This document shows, one piece after another, positions 38,201 to 50,100 of a DNA stretch of 64,000 bases (the stretch's first letter is position 1; each line of letters opens with the position of its first letter). Below the pieces are notes generated by a model, which was given only the letters and a program-made list of their open reading frames with translations, ran no database searches and had not been told where the DNA came from. Position numbers and translations under genes: made by a program. Source of the DNA: Pontederia crassipes (lineage: Eukaryota; Streptophyta; Magnoliopsida; Commelinales; Pontederiaceae); assembly GCA_030549335.1 (NCBI GenBank), contig JAUKPH010000026.1, positions 2,108,001 to 2,172,000 of the forward strand. The letters run 5' to 3'.

Positions 38201-41200
38201 TATGTTCTGGGATTTCCATGTACTCAAAGAATCGTTCGACCTCTGAAATCCAATCCAAAAAGTCTTCAATGGGTAGATGACCATTGAAGTGGGGCAATTC
38301 CATCTTCATCCTAAAATCAAGTTGTTGGTGTGCAAAATTTGTTCTTGGTTCAACAACTAACTCTTCTTCACTATCGCTATCTACCGAAGAAGTGGTTGTT
38401 CGTTGTCGTCGATTTGCTTCTGGTTGGACACGTGTGTGAATAGGACCTTGATTCGTAAGCAATTTTTCGATGGCAGCAGTAAGTAGATCTATCTTTGTTT
38501 CTAATCCTTCAAACTCTTTTCTAGTTGGAATATCAGCCATGATCTCTTCCTCGCTTTGATACCACTTGACGCAGCGGTAAGAAATTCGGTATAGAAATTT
38601 AAATATAGCCAAGAGCAAACCCTAGGCCCGATGAACGGTGTTCTATTACACCGTGCAAGTATGCCTCTGTTACGCTTGAAAGATTTGCAGAAAACAAACG
38701 TCGATGTCGTCGGTTCAAGCGGACGATAATCGACAAATAAACTAGCAGGAATCCACCTGCACCTTAGAAGAAATCCAAGGCTAAGATCGTGCGCACACGA
38801 ACTCAAGAATTCAGAAAACTCTGAACTGGAACTTTAATTAAAGAGATGATAATGTCTTTAACTCTTACAAGTCAGGCCAATATATAGGGATTCCAAACTA
38901 GCAATACTATTAGCACTAAGACTCCTATAACAAAAGGAAAATAGAATCCCACCAGCATTAGGACTTTTATAACCTAACAAAATAGGAAATAAACTAATAG
39001 GAAATAACAATCCTAATAGCATTAGGACTCCTAAGAAAAATAAACTAAAAAGGAAATAACAATCCTATCAGCATTAGGACTCATAAGAAAATAAACTAAA
39101 AAGGAAATAACAATCCTATCAGCATTAGGACTCCTAACAAATTCTTCAAATCTGAATCAAACTAAGTTGATGACCACTAGAATTCTGTACAACAGCAGAA
39201 TTCTCTCTTTTCTTCTCAACAAGATCTACATCAGAAATCCAAAAAAACCCGCAGGAAATTAACTCAAAATATACTGGAAGACAACAAACTCTGCCTATAT
39301 TTTATAGCCGGTCCCAAGCCCGGATAAAGGAGGAGGGTTGTGTTAGGCCCCGACAGCCAGCATAAAATCCTGTCGAATCTTATGAACATGGATCAACGAA
39401 TATAAATGACGCCGTATGATCCATGTAGCCGACCCCACCTAGTGGGATAAGGCTTTGTTGTTGTTGTTGTTATACTGGAAGACAACAAACTTTTCCAAGC
39501 ACCAACCAAGGTAATCATATCTATGAACAAAACGAATTGGTTTACAATCACATAATAAGTACAACTGAATAAAAAAGGTGACTTAAAATACCTCTCCATA
39601 TCCACATGCAAAATGCAACGCTCTTCTTCCTTCTGAATCCTCTTCATCCTTGTCAGCTCCAGAATCCAAAGCTTTCTTCAAGGCCTACGGGAATAACAAA
39701 AAAAAACAGTTGGTTACAATCTGTAGGGAGACATCCATAGAACAAGACATAAAGGAAAAACAAAAAATTGCGACCCAGAACACTGAGTATAATCAAGCTA
39801 AAGGAAAGTAGAAAAAAACCCCAAAAAGACAAAAACAAGTATAGAGAGAGAGAGAGAGAGAGTAACCATAAATCAAGAGAAAGTAAAGAAGAAAAATCAG
39901 CCAAATGTTACAAAACTATTACTTTTTTTAGCCTACATATTTTAGCTGAAGACATGAGATTACTCAGTTAAATTGAGATGAAGAAGTAATGTTATATGTT
40001 TTTAGGAGGATTTTTTTTTTTTGAGAAAGAATAATGTTATATTTATATGATGAGTGGGTCAAAAACAGGTGCTTCCTTGAATCAATTAGTTATATGTTGG
40101 GCTACAAAAACCTATAGGCTGCCTAAAAGAAGTTTCCTCACCTCAAGAAATTCGAGACCTATAGACTGCTGAAGAGAAAATTCCTCACCTAAACAAACTC
40201 AGAGGGATATTGATCCAATTCAGATAAGAGGTCATGGAAAATTTGATAGTCATGCAACATGCTCTCTTTCATAGCATACTCTTTAAGGAGTCACAACAAA
40301 TGCATCAGATATACCAGAATGTTAATGGAGAATAACAAGATAGATTATCGGCGACGTTTGGCATATTCAGATCTCTTGGGAATTAGAGACTGTGTTGGAA
40401 CGCGATATAACTGTATGGAACATATCTCCCGCGTCCTCTCGGTGACCGCTTAGGGCATAGAGGCCCGCCCGTCGTCAGGGGCCTCTCTCCGGCGGCCCCC
40501 CGCCCGTCGTCGGGGGCCTCTCTCCGGCGGCCCCCCGCCGCCGCCAGCGTCCACCGTCTCCGGCGAACTTCCCTGGCGGCAACACTACTGTAGCAACAGC
40601 TTAACCCGGCCACTCGGTCACCTGGCGCCTCACTACCGGAGCCGCATTCGCCTTCTCTCGCCGGCGCCCCATCTCCTCTCCCTCCAGCATCTTCCATGGG
40701 TCCATTCCTGCGATGATCACTTAGGGCACGGCAGCCGTCCTTCGCCGGGGGCCCTGCCGGCGGTCCCCGGCCAGCAACTGCAGTTTCCGGTGACCTATCC
40801 TGGCGACAATTCTACGGCGGAGGTGTAGGCAACTGGAACGACCTTCTCCAGCGCCTCTTTCGACCTGGATATGGCGCTCCGGCCTCCCATCAGCTCCATA
40901 TTTGCCGGCGCGGCCGCTTGCTCTGCTGCTGCCTGGCGACTGGGCTTTCGCTCCTCTATTCTCCAACGGCGTCTTCGACTTCTCTCCACGTCTGCTCCCT
41001 CCTCCTCCTCCTTTAACTTGCTGCGACTACTCTCCGGGGGGTTGTGTCTGGCAACACTCACCCGGCCGGTTGCCCCATCGGTCCGGCTCGTCTTCTCCGG
41101 CACTGCTCTTCAACTTCTTCCCTGGTTCGTCTTCTCGTTCTCCAACACTCTGCTCCTCGGACGTTTTTTCTCTGGCACCTCTCTCTCTGCTTCTGCCTCT

Positions 41201-44200
41201 GCCCACTTTCACCTTCCCGGTGGCCTTTGCCAAGTTGGGTGCGCTCGCTTGGCAGGCCATTCAGACACTCCACTTCGATCGCGGCTCACCTTCTCCGGCG
41301 GCTCTGTTCTGGTGTGCAGCGGGAGGTGACGAGGAGCCCTCCGCTCCCTCTCCCACATCGGACGTAGTTGCTGGTCAAGGTGCGGTGTGCAGCGGAAGGT
41401 GACGGGAATCTCCCCTCTCCCTTTCCCACACCGGGTGGCTGCTGATTGACCGGAGCACGGGGCTTCGTGAATGTACCATGGCCGCACCCATCATGCGTCG
41501 TGAAAGTACTTTGGACGCCGGAGACGGCTGGAAGACTTATGAACGTCGTGGCGACGAACTCTACCGACAACACCGTCGCCGTCCGATGACCCACTGCTAT
41601 AGGTGCCTGCAGCAGGGCCATTTCGCCCGGAGCTGCTCTGGTCCCCTACGCTGTCTTCGATGCAGGGGTGAGGGCCACCGGAGGTTGGACTGCCCTCGGG
41701 CCACGCTGCAAAGACCACAGTCAACTCCGCCGGCGGGCAGCGCAACAGTTTCTACTGTGCGGCCGCCGCCGCCCCCCCCCCCCCCACATCACGGTTCCAT
41801 GGACGACTGAGATCCAACGGAACGCCAATTTCCTCACGGGATGCATCGTCGGCGAAACTACTGGCTCCCCCCTGATTTGGCGATGTTTCGCACGGCGATT
41901 GTGACCAGCGTCGGGGAGTCACCACCATTCCACCTCAGCCGGGTCTCGGCAGGGCTGTGGCTGGTCGTCCCCGGGTCGTCACAGCAGCGTCAGGCCCTTT
42001 TAGCATCACCAACAAACCTCCCGCCTCACTCCTGGGTTAAATGGCGCCCATGGAAGATGGAGGATGGTGCGACGCCCGCCCCTCCAAGGAAACGACATAC
42101 CATAGCCATTCACGGCCTCCCGCTCCACCTTCAGCGGCTGGAGGTTGTGACTACGATCGCGAGACAGATCGGCGACCCCATCACTGTCGTCCTTCCCCCT
42201 CTTGGATCGCCGGACTTGGCGACGACGACAGCAGAGGTCGAAATCCGGCCGGGCTCTGCCCGCCGACATCGATGGTCCTCACCGCTGGTGCCGGTACCTT
42301 CATGCTACGCTTAGAGCTCATCACGCGTGCCGCCTCATGGGCCGAGGTCGCCGCCGGCCAGCAACTGTCATCAGCGGCCCTGATGACATGAACGGCGCCC
42401 GTACACAAGCTGCCTTGTCTTCGCCGTCTGCTAGTACCGGCCCAGGGCACGGCGTTTTGCACAGGCATGATGGGGTGTTGTCCGACCACAACGGTTTGCA
42501 CAGGCATGATGGGGTGTTGTCCGACCACAACGGTCGTACTGAAAGCAGGTCGCTCGACCACACTACTAGGAGAGGGGGTTCACAAGGAGGGAATAGTCAT
42601 ATCAAGGGGCACGGCCGTGAATCCGATGTGCATGGCCGTGACAATGCTTCTGAAGGTAATGCGCTGCATGGCCGTGACACCAACTCTGAAGACTCAAGGC
42701 ACGGTCGTAATCGAAATGCTGAGGGGGACAGCCGCGACACCACTGATATGCTGCACGGTCGTGACGCCACCACTGAAGATATGGGTCACGACCGTGACAC
42801 CAACAATGGCGACAAGGGGCACGATTGTAACATAGATGCTGAGGGCAAGGGGCACCAATCTGATGGAGAGTCAACGGGGGCAGGCCGCCATCTTCGGACC
42901 AAGCTAGAGCACAGAACCCCAATCCCCCACCCCCTTCTGTCCAATGGTCGCCGACATTCTCCAGGAGGTCTGACACCGTCTTGCCCTCCCCATCGTCATC
43001 TCGACTGCCTCTCTCATCCGCCACGGCTACTCACCATTACCGCCGTAGGCGAAGGTGCACCACAGCCACCTCGAGTTCGCCGCCCCCACACTTGCCGCAG
43101 GGCTCCCCTTCGCCACTACTGTCGAGACTAGGGACGTTGGGAGGCCCTTATGTCGGAAACCCATGACCGGGGTCACCGTCGCCGATCTGCGTCGATGCCC
43201 CCTGTGGGTACCCCATGCCCAGCACCAACTTTTACATCGGTAGACCGTTCTCTCCTGCCTGGCTATGGTGAGGAGGTCTGCCTCGTGGCTGGCACGGCCG
43301 GGTTGCGACATACATGCCGTCGGGCCCGCCTTCGTTCCGAGGTGGTTGGAAGTTCTCTCAGCCAGGGGATGGATCAACTCTGTGAGCCGATGAAGGTCCT
43401 TACATGGAATGTACGGGGGCTGGGTGACCCCAAGAGACGGCAGACCTTGGGCCGCTACCTTCGTGAGTGGCACGTGGACGTCGCCCTTTTACAGGAGACC
43501 AAGCTGACAGATTGCAGCTTGGGGATCTGAGCTCAGATTGGGGGGCCCCACATGTCAGAGCATCTCTCTTTGCCTACTGTGGGGCAGTCTGGTGGTTGCA
43601 TTATTGGATGGAGGCCTGATCTTTTGTCAGCAGTGAATTCTTGGACGGCCCGGTTCTCGGTGACAGCCCATTTGCAGAGGCCAGGGGATGGCACCGACTA
43701 CCTTATCTCTTGTGTTTACGGACCCTGCTCGGCGTCCCTACGCAGCACATTGTGGGAGGAGCTTCGAGAGGCCCGCGCCCACCTTCCCGATGCTTAGTGC
43801 CTGATTGGAGGTGACTTCAATGTCACCCTTGACATGGAGGACCGGCCAGTCAGACGCCATAGGAGAGACCGGGGTGCGGAGGAGTTTCGTGACTTCATTG
43901 ACTCACAGTCGTTGGTTGATTTCTCGGCCACCAACTGTCGATTCACATGGAGGAGCACAGCTACACCGGCTGCCAGATCGAGGATCGATCGTTTTCTTGG
44001 CTCTCTTGAGCTCGCGGAGGCTCACCAGCTGGCGGATGTTCAGGCTCTTGATCGTCCGTTCTCAGACCATACCCCCCCCCCTCCTATGGAGGTCCAACGA
44101 CGATCAGACCCAGCGTTCCCTCTTCCGCTTCGAGCGGTCATGGCTTTTGGAGGATGGGTTTCGACAGCTGGTGGAGGACCAGTGGCGGAGGGTGGTGCCC

Positions 44201-47113
44201 TCGGATTCTGCAGCCAGGACATTAGCGACGCGCTTGTCCAACTTGCGTTCCTTCCTCTATCAGCACCGTCGACGAAGCCCTCGGATTCCGCAGCCAGGAC
44301 ATTGGCGACGCGCTTGTCCAACTTGCGCTCCTTCCTCTATCAGCACCGTCGCCGGATCAAGGAGGATCGGGCTCGTCGTAGGACGGACGCCCTAGGGGTC
44401 ATAGCTTGGATGGACCGCTCGGAGGATTCTCGTCATCTCATTGACTCTGAGATGGATGAGCGCAAACGCGCACAGGGGACGATTCAGATGGAGGACAGGA
44501 TTGTGGAAACCCAGTGGAGGCAGTGATCCCGTCAAACCTGGCTCCAGGAGGGGGATGCCAACACTAGGTTTTTCCACTTATATGCTAGCTCTCGTCGGAT
44601 GGCGAACAGGATTGGACAGCTAGTCATACAGGGGCAGCGGATCTCCGACCGTCAGCACATTGGGGATTCCATCACTTCTTACTTTCGCTCCACTTCTCGT
44701 CGGCAGCCTTTGAGCCCTTGGCGGTGGGACCCTGGTGACACTCCTCGGCTGAGCGACACTCGGTCATCATTACTGATTCAAACTATCACAGAGGATGAGA
44801 TTTTTTAGGCCCTTCGGGACCTCAATAGCGAGGCAGCCCCTGGCCCTGATGGTTTTCTCGTCTTCTTCTATAGGGAGTTTTGACCATTGGTGCGAGATGA
44901 TGTTATTGCGGTGATTCAGGAGTTCACCGACAAGATCGGGGCTTTGAGCGCCTCAACCGTTTCTTGTTGTTCCTGCTCCCGAAGCGCACCCGACAGAGCG
45001 GGTTGAGGACTTCAGACCGATCGCCCTATCCAATGCCATTTACCATCTGGTGGCTCGAGTATTGGCGAATCGACTTCGTGAGGTTCTTCCAGTACTGATA
45101 CATCCTGGGCAGTCAGCCTTTATCCAGGGTAGATCCATCACCAACAACTACACCATTGCTGCAGAGATCACTGCCCAGTGGAGGAGGAGCACCACTCAGG
45201 CCTTCTTATGGAAGGTTGACTTCTCCAAGGCCTATGATACGATCGCATGGTCCTTCTTGTGGCATGCCCTTCATGTCAGAGGCTTCCCGGCGACCTCGAT
45301 CACTTAGATGAAGCGGTGCATCACCTCCGCTTCTTTTTCGGTCCTGGTCAATGGGACCGTTCTGGAGACTGGGTTCAACCTCAGAGGGGAGTCCGACAGG
45401 ATTGTCCTTTGGCCCCCATGCTGTTTGTCCTAGGTGTTGATGCTCTCGCCAGATGCACCTAGGCTTCCTGCGAGGCGGGACTTTTCCGCGGTTTCTCCAC
45501 GAGCCTCGTACCTCTGCTCCAGTATGCGGACGATACCATTTTCTTCATCGAGGGCTCAGAGCAAGGGGCTCGTCGGGTCGCGATACTTCTGGATATTTTC
45601 AGCACGACGACTGGTCTCCAGACTAATCATGCCAAGTTCTCATTCATCCCCTTAGACATGATTCCGGAGGAGGCGCATCGGTGTGCATCCCAACTTCATT
45701 CACCGATCAGCACCCTTCCGATCACCTACTTGGGACTCCCGCTTTCGGACCGCCGCATTGCCTCTAGAAGTTGGATGCCAGTTATTGAGCGTATAGAGCA
45801 CAGACTTCACGATTGGAGTGCACGTCTATTGTCGCGCGAGAGCTGACTCGTTCTACTACGGTCGGTGTTCTTGACCCTCCCGACGTACTACATGTCAGTC
45901 CTGTCACTATCAGCTCAGGTTCTCAGACGTTTAGACTCGCTCAGGAGCAATTTTTCTGGCAGGGGCGTGGCCCCGATCATCGCGGCATCCACCTAATTGA
46001 GTGGACCAGTATTTGCCAGCCTGCTTCTCACGGGGGCCTAGGGGTCCGCGATTTATGGTATGCCAATTGGGCTCTTCTAGGCCATTGGCTCAGGCGGATT
46101 ATGGGGCCAGAGGATAGTTTGTGGCGTTCGGTGTTCGATACCTGCTATAGCCGGGATCTATCATGGGAGTCGAGATTCATTCTACCCCGAGGGGCATCAT
46201 CTTTCTGGCGAGGTGTAGCGGCCATGGCGCCGCGGGTCCGTGACCTTATGGTTCCTTCCCTTGGCTCAGGGAGGGATTTCTCCTTCTGGCGGCACGCCTG
46301 GACAGCTAGTGACCCTCTTGCTAAGGCTTTCCCCTGACGTTGGGCCCTCTCGACTTTCCCTGAGGCGACGGTTGCGGACACCTGGTCCGAGGAGGGGGAG
46401 TCAAGCTCCGGTGTTTGGTCTCCCCGTTTCAAAGCACATTTGTCGAAACAGCGCTTCACCGACTTACTGGCCCTTCACCAGCGATTGACCGGAATACGTT
46501 CGGACCAGTCCAGGTCAAATGGTTGGGTTTGGCTATCGGAGTCCTCGGTGCGCAGCCTCTATATTTGCTTTCTTCCTTCCTCTACACTACCAATGGATTT
46601 CAGGACGGATTGTAGACTCATTTGGCGAACTCGGGTGCCGCTTAAAGTCAAGATTTTTGCTTGGCTTTTACGACGTGGACAGCTTCTTACCAGGACCTAC
46701 ACGGCGCGTTGGGCTCCGCACAGCGATATTTCTTGCGTCTTTTGCAGCGAGTCAGCTGAGGACATCATTCACCTCTTTTTCGATTGCCCCACATCTCGGG
46801 GCATATGGCAGCAGACTTCCATTGCGACATTTTCTCGGTCAGATCCAGAGTCCATATGGCAGACCTTCCGGAGCATGTTGCATCAGAGACAGAGTTGGCG
46901 AGCGCCATTGATGACCTTCTTGGTCGGTGCCTGGGCCATTTGGCTTCAGCGCAACAGGATTATTTTTTGTGGGGACCGATGTTAGCCTGAGCGTGTTGTA
47001 CACCACATCTCATTTCTTATTAGAGACTGGGGTTTTGGTTAGCTTTTCTGTTGTGACCTTGGTCACCTTTTGCTGCTCTATCCGAAAGCTCTCACCTGTA
47101 CATCTTCTCATAC

Positions 47114-47145
<32 letters not shown>

Positions 47146-50100
47146 TGCTGGATGACAACCACAACTTTGGTAGTCATCTTTTTTCTGCTCAAAAAAAAAA
47201 GAGATTGTGTTGGAGAGCATCATTGGCAACATTTTTGACAGATATCTGGAGCCATCTCAGCATAACGGGGTCATCTTTTGTGGAGAGAGATGTCATGTTG
47301 ACAGCGTTGTACTTTGTACCTCTTTTCTTCTTTAGGATTGGGGTTATGGTTAGCAGTTGTACATTTTTTTTTACTTGCTCTCCTTCTTTTTGTAGTACCC
47401 AATAAAGTTAAAGGAAAATTCTATCGTACTGCTATAAGGCCAGCAGTGTTATATGGTAGTGAATGTTGGGCTATGAAGGGACAACATGAACGTAAAGTGG
47501 GGGTAGCCGAAATGAGGATGTTGAGATGGATGTGTGGTCATACAAGATTAGATAAGATTAGGAATGACCATATACGTGAACGAGTCGGAGTGGCTCCTAT
47601 TAGTGAGAAAATGGTAGAGAATCGTTTGAGATGGTTTGGTCATGTTCAGGGAAGACCATTAGATGCGCCAGTAAGAAGAGTAGATCAAATAATCTGGAGT
47701 CCGATTAAAATAGGGAGAGGGAGGCCAAGGCGGACACTTGGCGAACTAATAGAGCAAGATCTATTGGTGAATAATATACCGAAAGGTTTGGTTACTAATA
47801 GAGCGGAATGGCGTCGTATGATCCATGTAGCCGACCCCACCTAGTGGGATAAGGCTTTGTTGTTGTTGTTGTTGCTCCCCTTCTTTTTGTCGCTCCTTGT
47901 TTGAGGGCATACACTTGTACTTGTTGATCATTTTATGGTGATATATATACATGGGATGACAACCACAAACCCTGGTGATCATCATTTTTCTACCCAAAAA
48001 ATAATAATAATAGTAAGGAAATGGATGGCACCTTGATGACTAGACTAGATACAGAAAAAAATACCTCAAATTTGTTAACTAAAACTCTTTTAATGTAAGA
48101 TAGACACCATGATTATACTAGGGGACACAAGATATTTTTTTTTCAGGGCACTAGGGGACACAAGAATATTATCCAATTTCCTGCTAACATTTAAGAAAAC
48201 AAGAGAAAATAACCACAACTCAACCTTGCCAGATGATAGGGGTGGTGGATGGGCTCCAGCTGTTTGTTCTATTCTTTCTGATAAGAACATGAAGGATCTA
48301 GCACTACTGCTTGGATCACTAGTTGGGGTCTCAATAATCATTCTCAAGGGGATAGTTGGACTAAGAATTTGGATACACCAAAGTGAAGGAAGCACATCAT
48401 CTTTGTTGGCTACCTGGAAAACTCAACTAAGGATGCTGCAGGTTAATATGGCTTAAGTGTTCTAATAAGATATTCCACGCCTCTTCCAGGTGCTCCATGC
48501 TAGGGAAGCCTGGGATATAACAGGCTGCGGACGGTTAGATAACATTCTGAGACAGTTTCTCAAAAAACATTCCGAGACAGTTTTGACCACCAATGAGAAG
48601 AAAGGCGTTCAATCAGGTATTCAGGCATTTTGGCATATGTCACTAGACAGTTCATCCATTCTCTCTAGGATTTCTATGGGTCATTTGGTCATGATGTATT
48701 GGATGTATCTTCAGGGGTGAACAATGCTGTGTCAACAATGTGGTTGAATGTGTGCAGTCTTTGGTGAGAGTGGACTGCAAACTTGTAATATAAAAGAGAT
48801 GAAAATGTTACTCTGATATAGTGTTTGATGAAATGGATGAGTACCCAAAATGATTACTCATCCTCTTCTTTCTCAAGAAAGGGACTCGATCAAAGTTAAC
48901 AAAATTGTCATTTCCGATGAGAGACATGAACTGAAGCAGCTAGATCATGAGTACTTCGATACAAAGGTCGTGTTAGCTCCACAGAAGATGCTAACATATG
49001 TTATCACAAGGGATAACTATTGTTTTGATGAAAGAATCCTCTATTTTATGGGTCAACTTAAGGGCACGTCATATACAATTACCATGCATTTCTTTTTTGC
49101 AGGTAATTACCATACAGATTCAATCACAAGGACAAAATTGCATGCAAAATTCCTTCCTCCACAATATCTCAACATCACCAATGTTATGATTCAATTTAAA
49201 AGATAAAATTTCATTCAACTTCCTTCCTCCTCAATACGTCAACAACACCAATGTTAAGATTCAATTTAAAATATAAAATTGCATGTAAAATTCCTTGCTC
49301 CTCCATACCTCAACATCACCAATGCTAGCAGTATGCTGTACAATAGAATCTTTTTCATCACCACCTTCTTCATCAGCTTCTTCAGGACCTGAGAGCTCAT
49401 TAGAAGTGGCACCATATGTTGAAGAGCCAATGCCCATGGCTTGACCAAGTTTTGCTAGAACTTCAGGGTCATTCCAATGCCTAAATAAAAGTATGAATTA
49501 GCAAAATTTTACATAAATAAGTACAAATATAATCAGCAGACAAGTTCCATATCTTATACTTCATCATTGCAGCCGGTCCTCCAGTCTCTATCTCATCCAG
49601 AATTGGCTTCAGTGATGGATCTTCCTTAATACGCAACATTCTTTCTTCGATTTGTTCTTTGTGAGCTGGATTTGTCAAATTCTCAATCGTTGAGGACATA
49701 GCAGGGTCCTGGGAATATGCATGAAACATATTAATATCACAAGAGAAATATTTTCCTTTCAAATAAATGTATTGTTAGATGATTATAATAGTATAAGAAT
49801 CAACTACCTGAATTAAAGCACTTCCAAGACGTTCTGCCATTTGCATGAATTGAGGATTTTGCATAACCTGTTGCATAGTTGACATGTACTGCTGAGGATC
49901 CAACTGTGGAACACCATCCGGTCCTGCACCATGAACTCCTTTCTGAAGTTGTTCTGCCATCTGGCCAAATACAGGATCCTTTGCTATTTGTTCGGCCATT
50001 TCTTTTATGCTAGGATCCTGCATCAAAAATGTTATTGTATATTTAGTGCATTAAAAGATCAAACAAGTGATCACAGGGGATACTTATCATGTCTTTTTTT

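Larger units (their letters stand above)
35481..39233 (-). mobile_element. Ty3/gypsy deletion derivative with both LTRs
   Basis: TSD GAAAT at 35476-35480 and 39234-39238. The LTRs at 38567-39233 (5') and 35481-36138 (3') are highly similar. On the minus strand the 5' LTR is followed by a PBS-like TGGTATCAAAGC, and the 3' LTR is preceded by a polypurine AGCAGGGGAG. Inside are gag, protease, the start of RT, and then directly the integrase C-terminus. Most of RT, RNase H and the integrase core are deleted. The element is in sense orientation with the host gene. Confidence 0.95.
26543..39591 (-). other. Giant intron 6 of the AKR2-like gene (13.0 kb)
   Basis: Runs from donor GTATTT (39591) to acceptor CTCAG (26543). 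It holds LINE relics at 27.0-27.9 kb, a long LINE (28157-33885), an older LTR-element piece (33904-35480), a SINE (34782-35040), a gypsy deletion derivative (35481-39233) and a second SINE (39291-39471). Unoccupied parts (26543-27020, 27850-28138, 39492-39591) show nothing further. Confidence 0.9.
40400..47199 (+). mobile_element. LINE-2: GC-rich full-length L1-type LINE
   Basis: A likely TSD, AGAGAYTGTGTTGGA, lies at 40385-40399 and 47200-47214 (one difference). The 5' region is strongly GC-rich with internal repeats, followed by ORF1 (41478 onward), ORF2 (43390 onward), a 3' UTR with a (TA)n run, a hairpin, and an A-run at 47191-47200. It is antisense to the host gene. Composition is far more GC-rich than LINE-1 or the intron. 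Many frameshifts and stops. Confidence 0.88.
47200..48004 (+). mobile_element. LINE-2b: 5'-truncated LINE-2 relative
   Basis: Begins in the last part of ORF2 ([12 protein letters not shown] aligns with [12 protein letters not shown] of LINE-2), then carries the 3' UTR (GATTGGGGTTATGGTTAGC aligns with LINE-2 GACTGGGGTTTTGGTTAGC). It ends GATGACAACCACAAACCC...CTACCCAAAAAATAATAAT. It is split by the RTE-like tail at 47394-47872 and abuts the poly-A of LINE-2. Confidence 0.75.
39685..49308 (-). other. Giant intron 5 of the AKR2-like gene (9.6 kb)
   Basis: Runs from donor GTATGG (49308) to acceptor CGTAG (39685). It is mostly the GC-rich LINE (40400-47199), a truncated second copy, the RTE-like tail and another LINE 3' relic. 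39685-40384 and 48886-49120 hold no element that I can identify, apart from a (GA)n run at 39844-39862. Confidence 0.9.

Noticed and set aside
39988-40042. T-run with possible AATGTTATAT flanks as another LINE scrap
   Set aside because: The flanking match is only about ten AT-rich bases and the insert has no LINE hairpin; not convincing.
40383-41621. Many overlapping GC-rich frames at the start of LINE-2
   Set aside because: Composition effect in the 5' UTR; no frame has a LINE or host domain until ORF1 at 41478.
48109-48456. 115-codon frame in intron 5
   Set aside because: No domain recognised, opposite strand to the gene, and it starts in the direct-repeat scrap; at most LINE-derived.
48850-49206. 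118-codon frame overlapping the exon 5 repeats
   Set aside because: It lies antisense to the exon-donor duplication and has no recognisable domain.
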